From a bacterium (GTDB lineage: Bacteria > Spirochaetota > Spirochaetia > JABEVK01): 5,513 bases of DNA. Location: positions 1 through 5,513 of the forward strand of contig JAJXWL010000145.1 in NCBI GenBank assembly GCA_021781625.1, in the 5' to 3' direction. Under the pieces are notes generated by a model, which saw only the letters and a list, made by a program, of their open reading frames with translations, made no database searches and had not been told where the DNA came from. Positions 1 through 5,513 of the stretch are shown piece by piece; position 1 is the first letter of the stretch; every line of letters begins with the position of its first letter. The position numbers and the translations under genes were made by a program.

Positions 1-1439
1 CTGAAGCCTGGCGTGCTAAAGCCGAGGCTGCACGAGATGCCCTTTATGATGCCCTATCGGCCTTTAGTGATGAAATGACCGAGCTTTATCTCGAGGGGAA
101 AGCTATTCCTCCCCAACTAGTCCATACGGTCTTGCGTGAAACGACCCTCAAACGTCAACTCGTTCCGATTCTGTGCGGGGCTTCACTGCGCAATATTGGG
201 GTTCAGCCCCTGTTAGATGCTGTCGTGGCATATTTACCGGCACCAGAAGATGTGCCCCCCTTTCGCGGCTTTCATGTTAAGAAAGACGAAGAAGTCCACG
301 TTAAGCCGGACCCCGAAGGAAACTTGCTTGCACTAGTCTTTAAGGTCCACGTAGACCCGCAGACCGGGATTTATTATTACGTTCGCGTGTATTCCGGGAC
401 GTTAAAGTCCGGTATTCAGGTCATGAATATTGGAAAAAAGAAGCGCGAACGTGTGAATCGTCTTTTGCGTATGCATGCCAATCGTCCTGAACCGGTCGAT
501 TCACTTTCTGCCGGGGAAATTGGTGTGGTCGTAGGACTCAAAGAAAGTCAAACAGGTGACACGCTGGGATTAGAAAACTATCCAGTTCTTTTAGAAAGAA
601 TGCATTTTCCCGAACCCGTAATTAGTGTGGCCATTGAGCCCAAGTCCACCTCAGAGCAAGAAAAACTCGAGCAAGTCATGTCCACCTTGATGCTGGAGGA
701 CCCGACTTTTCTGGTCAAAGAAAACAAAGAAACTGGTCAGACCTTAATTTCAGGGATGGGAGAACTCCACCTAGATGTTTTGGTGACACGAATCACCAAG
801 GAATTTCGGGTAGAAGCCCGAGTCGGGAATCCCCAAGTCTCGTACCGAGAAACCGTGACAACCTCGGTCACGCATGAAGAAATTTATGAACGAACCTTTG
901 CGGGTAAAGAAAATCGAGCTAAGATTACACTTGTGGTCGAACCGGCTCCCCGAGGTGAAGGAAACAGTTTTCACTCCAAGGTTTCTAAAGCCACTTTACC
1001 TGAAGTTTTTCAAGAAGCGGTCTCTCGCGGCGTGAATGCGGCCTTCAGTTCTGGCGTGCTTTTTGGTTACCCCTTTATTGATGTCAAAGTCACGTTGACC
1101 GGTGCACAATACGATGAACTGACGGCCTCAGAATTAGCTTTTGAGGCGGCAGGTTCTCTTGGTTTAGACAATGCGGCCCGTCAGGCAACGCCCGTACAAA
1201 TGGAACCCGTGATGAAAGTCGTGGTTTTAACACCCCATGATTTTGTGGGAGAGGTCATTAACCATCTTACGCAAAAAGGCGGCATTGTCCTTTCTATGGA
1301 AAGTCATCCAGGTCGAGAAGCGGTGCATGCCGAAGTCCCCCTGATCAAAATGTTTGGTTTTACGACGGGTTTGCGAAGTATGACACAAGGACGAGGAACT
1401 TTTACGATGGAGTTCAGCCATTTCGCCCCTAAACTCTGA
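1..1439 (+). CDS. fusA: Translation elongation factor G, C-terminal ~478 residues (5' end outside window); divergent EF-G2/spd-like paralog
   Basis: This is a GTPase of the ribosome that drives translocation or, in some paralogs, ribosome recycling with RRF. The reading frame is open from the first full codon at base 3, and the residues before the first ATG (base 75) match the EF-G helix ahead of G5, so the gene begins outside the window. In order one sees the G5 region (174-197, C-G-A-S-L-R-N), the domain II barrel (about 318-570, including RVYSG and TGDTL), domain III (about 600-850, with GMGELHLDVLVTR and PQVSYRET), domain IV (about 860-1200, with FGYPFIDVKVTLTG and SELAFEAA), and domain V (about 1200-1430, with EPVMKV, GEVINHL, PLIKMFG, TQGRGTFTMEFSHF). 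The C-terminus ends where the family normally ends, so the TGA is genuine. Domain IV lacks the usual QSGGxGQ motif: TFAGKENRAK stands there, at 894-923. The domain IV tip loop is one residue longer and has Tyr where E. coli EF-G has His583. That favours a paralog of the spirochaete-type or EF-G2 class over the housekeeping EF-G. Family certain; subclass inferred. Confidence 0.95.
   Translation, partial: EAWRAKAEAARDALYDALSAFSDEMTELYLEGKAIPPQLVHTVLRETTLKRQLVPILCGASLRNIGVQPLLDAVVAYLPAPEDVPPFRGFHVKKDEEVHVKPDPEGNLLALVFKVHVDPQTGIYYYVRVYSGTLKSGIQVMNIGKKKRERVNRLLRMHANRPEPVDSLSAGEIGVVVGLKESQTGDTLGLENYPVLLERMHFPEPVISVAIEPKSTSEQEKLEQVMSTLMLEDPTFLVKENKETGQTLISGMGELHLDVLVTRITKEFRVEARVGNPQVSYRETVTTSVTHEEIYERTFAGKENRAKITLVVEPAPRGEGNSFHSKVSKATLPEVFQEAVSRGVNAAFSSGVLFGYPFIDVKVTLTGAQYDELTASELAFEAAGSLGLDNAARQATPVQMEPVMKVVVLTPHDFVGEVINHLTQKGGIVLSMESHPGREAVHAEVPLIKMFGFTTGLRSMTQGRGTFTMEFSHFAPKL
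1409..1412 (+). promoter_or_regulatory. Shine-Dalgarno-like GGAG deciding the ATT start of the rRNA methyltransferase
   Basis: GGAG lies inside the last codons of the EF-G gene, seven bases before an ATT at 1420. That spacing is ideal for initiation. It is the main reason for placing the methyltransferase start at ATT 1420, since its frame has no ATG, GTG or TTG between the stop at 1381-1383 and the TTG at 1555. A GGAG can occur by chance in coding sequence, so this is moderate evidence. Confidence 0.5.
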
Positions 1440-2565
1440 GACTTTCACCGGAACGGTAGAAAAAGTCGTTTCGGGCGGAGCAGGTCTTCTGCGTACTGCC
1501 GAAGGTGTTGTTTTTGTCCCCGGAGTACTTCCCGGAGAAACCATTCGCTTTCAGTTGAAAGAAAAAGTCCGTGGGGTTCTCTGGGGTAAGGTACTTAAAA
1601 TCCTTGCCCCAGCTTCTTCTAGGATTACACCAGCCTGTCCTCATTACGAGCAGTGTGGCGGTTGTGATTTCATGTATGCGAATATTGAAGCACAACGTCA
1701 AATCAAGGCTGATATCATCCGGGAAGCCTTCTATCGCCTCGCCAAAGTTGAGTTAGGGCAACTCAACTTTTCGGGCGGTGAGCCCTGGCATTATCGTACT
1801 CGAATTCAACTTCACAAAGTTTCAAACCACTACGGGTTCAAAGCCAGAGCGTCAAATCAGGTGATTCCTGTAGAAAATTGCCCCGTGGTTCATCCTGCTT
1901 TATTGCCCCTTTTAGCACAACCACCCAGTTCAGAAGCTAGAGAAAGTCTTCATAAGCTTCCCGATGGTCGTTGGAATGCCGTTGCCGCCGAAGGTTGGCG
2001 ACTTGAAGGTGTGGATAAAACGGCTACGGTGACGGTGGCTGGCAAGCGGTTAACCCTATCCTTGTCAGGTTTTTTTCAAAGTAATCTTGAGTTATTACCC
2101 CAGCTGATCGAGTATGTTCGGGATTCCTTCACAACAGGGGAAACGATTGCAGACCTTTATTGCGGAGCTGGCCTCTTTGGAGCCTTTCTCGCAGAACACT
2201 TTCAACGCATCATTTGTGTTGAAGAAAATTCCGCCGCACTTGCCCTAGCCCGTTTGAATGTCCAGGGACCTCTTCATGAATTTCATGCCCAGCGAGTCGA
2301 GGATTGGCTGGCTCGTTCTGGCAAAAATATTCTTGAAGTTGTGGTAGACCCTCCGCGAACAGGCTTAACGGCTGTGGTTCGAGAAGCACTTGTCCAACGA
2401 CGCCCCCGTCGTTTGGTTTATGTTTCTTGTAACCCCGATACACTAGCTCGCGATACGGGGTATTTCCTTTCCCACGGTTACCAGCTTCAAGATGCTCACG
2501 CCTTTGACTTTTACCCCCAGACCACTCACATCGAAGCGGCGGTCAGGCTAGATTATGAAGGTTGA
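1420..2565 (+). CDS. 23S rRNA (uracil-5)-methyltransferase, RlmD/RlmCD type with [4Fe-4S] cluster (COG2265)
   Basis: This SAM-dependent enzyme makes 5-methyluridine in RNA, most likely 23S rRNA, in the cytoplasm. Counting from ATT 1420 (381 residues), the order is: TRAM RNA-binding domain (about 8-64, TGTVEKVVSGG then VFVPGVLPGE); Fe-S cysteines C73, C79 and C82 (CX5CX2C) plus C154; FFQSN at 218-222; the SAM motif DLYCGAG at 245-251; DPPRTGL at 310-316; the SCNPDTLARD nucleophile C337; and the general-base glutamate E372 in the C-terminal HIE. The spacings agree with E. coli RlmD (C75/C81/C84/C162, C389, E424). The cluster argues against TrmA. Whether the target is U1939, U747 or both cannot be told. 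The start is odd: ATG, GTG and TTG are absent before the TRAM domain, and TTG 1555 would delete most of it. ATT 1420, behind GGAG at 1409-1412, gives a full-length protein overlapping the EF-G end by 20 bases, so translation is probably coupled. Product confident; exact start uncertain. Confidence 0.93.
   Translation: MSPLNSETFTGTVEKVVSGGAGLLRTAEGVVFVPGVLPGETIRFQLKEKVRGVLWGKVLKILAPASSRITPACPHYEQCGGCDFMYANIEAQRQIKADIIREAFYRLAKVELGQLNFSGGEPWHYRTRIQLHKVSNHYGFKARASNQVIPVENCPVVHPALLPLLAQPPSSEARESLHKLPDGRWNAVAAEGWRLEGVDKTATVTVAGKRLTLSLSGFFQSNLELLPQLIEYVRDSFTTGETIADLYCGAGLFGAFLAEHFQRIICVEENSAALALARLNVQGPLHEFHAQRVEDWLARSGKNILEVVVDPPRTGLTAVVREALVQRRPRRLVYVSCNPDTLARDTGYFLSHGYQLQDAHAFDFYPQTTHIEAAVRLDYEG
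1744..1770. repeat. Perfect 11-bp inverted repeat (hairpin) inside the methyltransferase gene
   Basis: AAAGTTGAGTT at 1744-1754 is followed by a 5-base loop (AGGGC) and its exact reverse complement AACTCAACTTT at 1760-1770, then one more T and CGGGCGG. The RNA would form an 11-bp, AU-rich hairpin ending in a short U run, which resembles a weak intrinsic terminator or processing site. It encodes residues 109-117 (K-V-E-L-G-Q-L-N-F), a stretch between the Fe-S cysteine triad and the following WHYRTRIQLH segment. The repeat is read directly from the sequence; any function is unknown. Confidence 0.85.
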
Positions 2566-2641
2566 TCTTCGCCAATTCACAAAGTATTCTCTGCAGTATA
2601 TTTGTATTATCCTTTTTCTAGGCCAAGGACTTTTAAGCGCT
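2555..2641 (+). other. Signal peptide of the propeller/HEAT protein
   Basis: The N-region carries K2, R6 and K10, followed by a hydrophobic core at residues 11-27 (YSLQYICIILFLGQGLL). A plausible signal peptidase I site is L-S-A at residues 27-29, before R30. Cys17 sits in the middle of the core and is not in a lipobox, so a lipoprotein is unlikely. Confidence 0.75.
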
Positions 2642-4282
2642 CGAGACCTAAGTCTGCCTCTGGCTGGCCGCTTGGTTGGGGGTGCGACTCAAGCCGGAAA
2701 AGGGTTTTTGATTCCCTGCGAAGACGAAACCCTGTCCTATTATAATGAAGACGGTAAAAAGCTCAGCAGTTGGACTCCGTATGAGAGATTTTCCGGTTGG
2801 GCGGTAGGTCAAGGCAAAACCTACCTCATCCCATTACTTTCTGGCAAAGTCATCGCCCTTCACCTTAACGCGAACACCCTCCAAAGGTTTGCTCAAACGT
2901 CTCGTCCTTCAACACCGGCCTTTGCCCCCGTAGCCGGAGAAGCCGGTCGTTGGTTGCTGGGTTGGAAAGATGGTTGGGTCACGGTTTGGTCCCCTGAGGT
3001 CAGTTTTAAAATTGATGTTCCCCTGGGGTCACGGCCCCTAGCTGCTTTATATGACTCGGATGAAGGCTTTTGGATTCGGACGCCCCATAGTTTGACCCTA
3101 GTGCGTATCGATGGGAGTTTAACCCGTTGGGGTGGCCTTGCCCCTGGAAGGGACGTTACGACGAGCTCAGGGGACTGGTTTTTAGCTCAAGATCAACAAG
3201 GCATGCTCTGGTCAGGTGGACCTGATGGCCTAGGGGTTTTTAACCCCGCAACTGGAAAATACCGACAAATATGGGATTCACCGGCTGTTCTAGGGCTCGC
3301 CATCGGGGCAGATAATGGTCCGGTGATCCTAGAAGCCAAAAAAGTGGTTACCTTAACGTCTGATGGGAGTGTTCGACGAACGCTCAACCTCCCGTCCGAG
3401 GCCGAAGCGGGCCCTCTTCTCGATAACCGAGGGGGTCTCTATATCTACACAGAACGGGGTTTGTTTTTAGCCCGTGATTCCCGCCTTTTAGCCTTTTGGC
3501 CAGACCCTTACGGTGGTACCCCTCCTTTATTAACTCGCGAGGGGACGATCATCTGGGTGGGGGCTGACTGGCAGTTGCACACCCAAGAACACCAAGCCCC
3601 ACCTTACCTAAGCTGGAGTCAACCTGGCGGTGATCCGGAACGATCCAGTTCATCCCATCGACCGGCTGCCTATGCTTCGTTACTGAGGGTCTGGAAGAGC
3701 GACCCCAGCTATCAGGTCTTTGAAGCTCTCTTGGCTCAAGGAACGAGAGCGGCTCAAAATTCGATCCTCACCACTTTCGAACAACAAGCCAAGCATGAAG
3801 ATCTCCGAGTGCGTTGGCCTTTTGTCAATGTCATCTTACTTCAAATCGCTCGTTCTGGAGTTTCTGATGTCAGCCTAGATCAAGGACGGATTTTAAATAA
3901 TTGGCCGGATCTTCGTCTCAGAGCTTACCGTCTTTTGGCCCAAACGGCTGAAACCGAAGATAAGAAAGTTCTCTACTCGTTGATTCAGAGGGAATACGAG
4001 CCTATGGTTCAAGACGAGGGTATTTTAGCTCTCGCGCATTCTGGCTTAGACCCAGATGGCAGGGTGACTCGTTTACTCCTTCAATTACAAGAAAATCGAC
4101 CTGAAGACGCCGTTTTAGCCAATACCTTGTTAGAGTCTGCACAACGGCTGTGGTCAGTGAGTGGCCCTGAAACACCACCGGAATTAGGCAACTTAGTTGA
4201 AAAACTTTATAGTGGGGCCTATCCCAAAGTTTTACGGGTTGAAGCTGAAAAACTCTTTCAAAAAATGCTTCTGATACCTTAG
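2555..4282 (+). CDS. Exported beta-propeller protein with C-terminal HEAT-like helical domain, function unknown
   Basis: This is a 575-residue protein that I cannot assign to a named family. Residues 1-29 are a Sec signal peptide without a lipobox, so the protein is probably periplasmic or surface-exposed. Residues about 35-350 form a beta-propeller of about seven or eight irregular blades: each has a hydrophobic strand, a Gly/Asp turn and a second strand (GKGFLIPCEDETLSYYNEDG, GKTYLIPLLSGKVIALHL, RWLLGWKDGWVTVWSPE, MLWSGGPDGLGVFNPATG, GGLYIYTERGLFLARDSR). W354 begins a W-S-Q-P-G-G-D-P-E-R-S motif like the one often opening PQQ/BamB-like propellers, but here it closes the propeller. Residues about 371-575 are helical and HEAT/ARM-like, with helix pairs such as LRLRAYRLLAQTAETED and QDEGILALAHSGLDPDG. 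The ATG overlaps the upstream gene by 11 bases and has only a weak AGG (2545-2547) before it, which suggests coupled translation. A scaffold or ligand-sensing role is plausible; no catalytic residues are recognisable. Confidence 0.8.
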   Translation: MKVDLRQFTKYSLQYICIILFLGQGLLSARDLSLPLAGRLVGGATQAGKGFLIPCEDETLSYYNEDGKKLSSWTPYERFSGWAVGQGKTYLIPLLSGKVIALHLNANTLQRFAQTSRPSTPAFAPVAGEAGRWLLGWKDGWVTVWSPEVSFKIDVPLGSRPLAALYDSDEGFWIRTPHSLTLVRIDGSLTRWGGLAPGRDVTTSSGDWFLAQDQQGMLWSGGPDGLGVFNPATGKYRQIWDSPAVLGLAIGADNGPVILEAKKVVTLTSDGSVRRTLNLPSEAEAGPLLDNRGGLYIYTERGLFLARDSRLLAFWPDPYGGTPPLLTREGTIIWVGADWQLHTQEHQAPPYLSWSQPGGDPERSSSSHRPAAYASLLRVWKSDPSYQVFEALLAQGTRAAQNSILTTFEQQAKHEDLRVRWPFVNVILLQIARSGVSDVSLDQGRILNNWPDLRLRAYRLLAQTAETEDKKVLYSLIQREYEPMVQDEGILALAHSGLDPDGRVTRLLLQLQENRPEDAVLANTLLESAQRLWSVSGPETPPELGNLVEKLYSGAYPKVLRVEAEKLFQKMLLIP

Positions 4283-4292
4283 AATGTAACTC

Positions 4293-4298
4293 AAGGAG
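4293..4298 (+). promoter_or_regulatory. Strong ribosome binding site AAGGAG for the TTG-started GHKL gene
   Basis: AAGGAG lies in the 22-base gap after the propeller gene, six bases before TTG 4305. It fixes the start at TTG, since there is no ATG nearby in the frame that keeps the N-terminus of the domain. It is the strongest Shine-Dalgarno sequence in the window, so this gene probably initiates independently of its upstream neighbour even if co-transcribed. Confidence 0.85.
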
Positions 4299-4304
4299 AT
4301 CGCT

Positions 4305-4817
4305 TTGCCACGACTTCAAAAGCCCGATTGCTTGCTGAACGCTTTTATTTTTAAGGAATGGGAATTTGTTTCCGCTACAAGAAAATACCTCGGAGATCTC
4401 ATTCTTGGTATTTACAAAGATAAAAAAGACTACCACCTGTATGCCGAAAAGCTGGCGACGGCGAGTTCAGAACTCATTGAAAATGCTTATAAATACTCTC
4501 CTCAAGATACCGACTTTCAAATTGTCTTACAAAAATCCGACGATGAAATTGTTTTGGAAGTTCGAAATTACGTGCAAGGAAATGCACAGGCCACTTTAAA
4601 AGCGATTCAAACCGAAATTGAGCTGGTCTATGGCGATCCAGATCCACGAGAAGCCTTCAAGAAAAAGGTTCTCGCCTCTTTGTCAGACCCCGGTGGAAAA
4701 TCCATGCTGGGTTACGCTAAAATCCGTCTGGAAACCGGAGGTATCATCAGCGCAGAACTTGAAGATCAACTCTTGTTGATTACTGTGGTCTTCCCCCTGG
4801 ACCCGAACCAGCAATAA
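4305..4817 (+). CDS. Small GHKL-fold ATPase-like regulator (SpoIIAB/Slr1658-like)
   Basis: This 170-residue cytoplasmic protein has no signal or membrane segment and starts at TTG behind a strong AAGGAG. Residues 55-65 (SELIENAYKYS) are the N-box of the histidine-kinase-like ATPase fold, with E56 and N60 where the base and Mg2+ ligand sit. The strands FQIVLQ (71-76) and IVLEVRN (82-88) follow. The usual D-x-G-x-G box is absent after the second strand: V86-R87-N88 stands there instead. A late SDPGGKSMLGYAKIRLETGG segment (127-146) probably replaces the second glycine box, followed by a final strand LLLITVVFPL. This arrangement is typical of the Slr1658-like group, close to anti-sigma factor kinases such as SpoIIAB. 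Family members often act in partner-switching with STAS proteins, but no STAS or sigma factor gene is visible here. ATP binding is plausible; kinase activity is unproven. The gene follows the exported propeller gene by 22 bases and overlaps the convergent WD40 gene by 38. Confidence 0.75.
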   Translation: MPRLQKPDCLLNAFIFKEWEFVSATRKYLGDLILGIYKDKKDYHLYAEKLATASSELIENAYKYSPQDTDFQIVLQKSDDEIVLEVRNYVQGNAQATLKAIQTEIELVYGDPDPREAFKKKVLASLSDPGGKSMLGYAKIRLETGGIISAELEDQLLLITVVFPLDPNQQ

Positions 4818-5513
4818 CGGTGCCCCCTCGGCAAGAAGCAAAAAACTGTAGCCCTGAGGTTTCACTAGAGTTTTCGACAAACGCCAGTTGTTCAATAATA
4901 CCGGGGTATTCAATTTTGGACAAAGGTTCCCCTTCGGGGAGCCTCCACCGTCGGATACCCTGATCCTCCCCTGCCGACCAAAGTTCCTGCCCATCCGGTG
5001 TCATAGCTAGGGTCGTCAAAGGCCGTTTATGGCTACCTAACCATTGAAACTCTGCGACACCTCCCCGCTGAAGTAAACCCGGGCGCTTTCCTGTGGTGAG
5101 AACTCCTAGATTTCGTTTACTGCCCACAAATTGCCTGACAACATCTCCTTGCTCCCATAACGTTTGAATTCGGGTAGCCTTTTGAACATCCCACAATGCC
5201 ACGCGACCATTGCCTTCGGCTAGCCATAGGCGGTTATTATCCCAATGAACTGCGGCGACACCACGCGTAGGTTCAAATTCCGTGACGGCTCGGCCCGACT
5301 GAGCCTCAAGCACCAAACAGGGCAACCCACGAGGCCCCCAAATCACCACCCAGGAACGAGACCAACTGACACCAGCTACTGGTCCTTTTCCCCACTGGTA
5401 CGAGGGCTCTAACTGACCGTTTTGCATCTCTACTTGGTAAAAGCTTCCCGCTCTTGTCGCCACTCTGAGAACACCCCCTTCACCAGAAAAAGCCACGGGG
5501 ATTTCCGATAACT
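4780..5513 (-). CDS. WD40-repeat beta-propeller protein, C-terminal part (5' end outside window)
   Basis: The frame is open to the right edge. The residues before the first possible GTG (5494-5496), L-S-E-I-P, read on smoothly as part of a propeller strand, and there is no good ribosome binding site before that GTG. The gene therefore very probably starts outside the window. At least three blades are visible: GVAAVHWDNNRLWLAEGNGRVALWDV at about 5185-5262, with the Trp-Asp pair; PLTTLAMTPDGQELWSAGEDQGIRRWRL at about 4930-5022; and a degenerate one upstream (VAGVSWSRSWVVIWGPRG). A last incomplete blade (LQFFASCRGGTVIAG) may pair with the missing N-terminal strand to close the ring. No signal peptide can be judged without the N-terminus. 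WD40 proteins are usually protein-binding scaffolds; no partner or enzymatic domain is visible. The TAA end lies within the convergent GHKL gene, so the last dozen residues are antisense to it. Confidence 0.85.
   Translation of the reverse strand, partial: LSEIPVAFSGEGGVLRVATRAGSFYQVEMQNGQLEPSYQWGKGPVAGVSWSRSWVVIWGPRGLPCLVLEAQSGRAVTEFEPTRGVAAVHWDNNRLWLAEGNGRVALWDVQKATRIQTLWEQGDVVRQFVGSKRNLGVLTTGKRPGLLQRGGVAEFQWLGSHKRPLTTLAMTPDGQELWSAGEDQGIRRWRLPEGEPLSKIEYPGIIEQLAFVENSSETSGLQFFASCRGGTVIAGSGPGGRPQ

Noticed and set aside
1426..1445. Possible programmed +1 frameshift (CTC TGA, recalling the prfB CTT TGA site) that would fuse EF-G to the methyltransferase
   Set aside because: The EF-G C-terminus ends exactly where the family ends, there is no Shine-Dalgarno-like sequence just before CTC, and the Leu tRNA would pair poorly with UCU after slipping. 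ATT initiation is simpler.
1227..1701. Minus-strand open frames opposite the EF-G end and the methyltransferase start
   Set aside because: Their translations are low-complexity or unlike any family, and they lie antisense to well-supported conserved domains.
1555..2565. TTG 1555 as the methyltransferase start
   Set aside because: It would cut off most of the TRAM domain, which is clearly encoded in the same frame from about 1441.
3211..3224. Short inverted repeat TCAGGT-GG-ACCTGA in the propeller gene
   Set aside because: Six-base arms with a two-base gap inside coding sequence for a Gly-rich propeller turn; probably chance.
4002..4436. A 144-codon minus-strand open frame across the propeller and GHKL gene junction
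   Set aside because: It runs opposite two supported genes and across the AAGGAG site, and its translation shows no recognisable domain.
4895..4908. Short palindrome AATACC-GG-GGTATT in the WD40 gene
   Set aside because: Six-base arms with a two-base spacer cannot form a stable hairpin and are expected by chance in a few kilobases; no regulatory context.
5494..5496. GTG as the true start of the WD40 gene
   Set aside because: The frame stays open to the window edge with propeller-like residues, and no convincing ribosome binding site precedes the GTG; a partial gene is more likely.

Overview
The window is a densely packed, roughly 50% GC bacterial segment with almost no non-coding DNA. Four genes run on the plus strand and meet one minus-strand gene tail to tail. 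I see no tRNA, rRNA, CRISPR array, insertion sequence or phage gene. The best guess for the host is a spirochaete or a related lineage. This rests on the EF-G variant, whose domain IV resembles the divergent (spd-type or EF-G2-like) paralogs, and on an exported propeller protein beside a Slr1658-like ATPase. It is an inference from remembered family features, not a database result.

Layout: (1) 1-1439, the C-terminal two thirds of a translation elongation factor G, cut by the left window edge. (2) 1420-2565, a complete [4Fe-4S] RlmD/RlmCD-type 23S rRNA m5U methyltransferase. It overlaps the EF-G end and seems to use a rare ATT start, because its frame has no ATG, GTG or TTG upstream of the N-terminal TRAM domain. 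It contains a perfect 11-bp inverted repeat at 1744-1770. (3) 2555-4282, an exported protein of unknown function, with a signal peptide, a beta-propeller and a helical HEAT-like C-terminal domain. It overlaps gene 2 by 11 bases. (4) 4305-4817, a small GHKL-fold (SpoIIAB/Slr1658-like) ATPase-type regulator with a TTG start behind a strong ribosome binding site. (5) 4780-5513 on the minus strand, the C-terminal part of a WD40-repeat protein, cut by the right edge and overlapping gene 4 by 38 bases.

The overlaps and the 22-base gap suggest that genes 1-4 are co-transcribed. EF-G and the rRNA methyltransferase form a ribosome-related pair whose translation is probably coupled. The downstream trio (exported propeller/HEAT protein, GHKL regulator, WD40 protein) is uncharacterised. 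Two propeller proteins flanking a SpoIIAB-like ATPase could be a sensing or regulatory module, but nothing in the sequence proves this. Promoters for both transcription units must lie outside the window.
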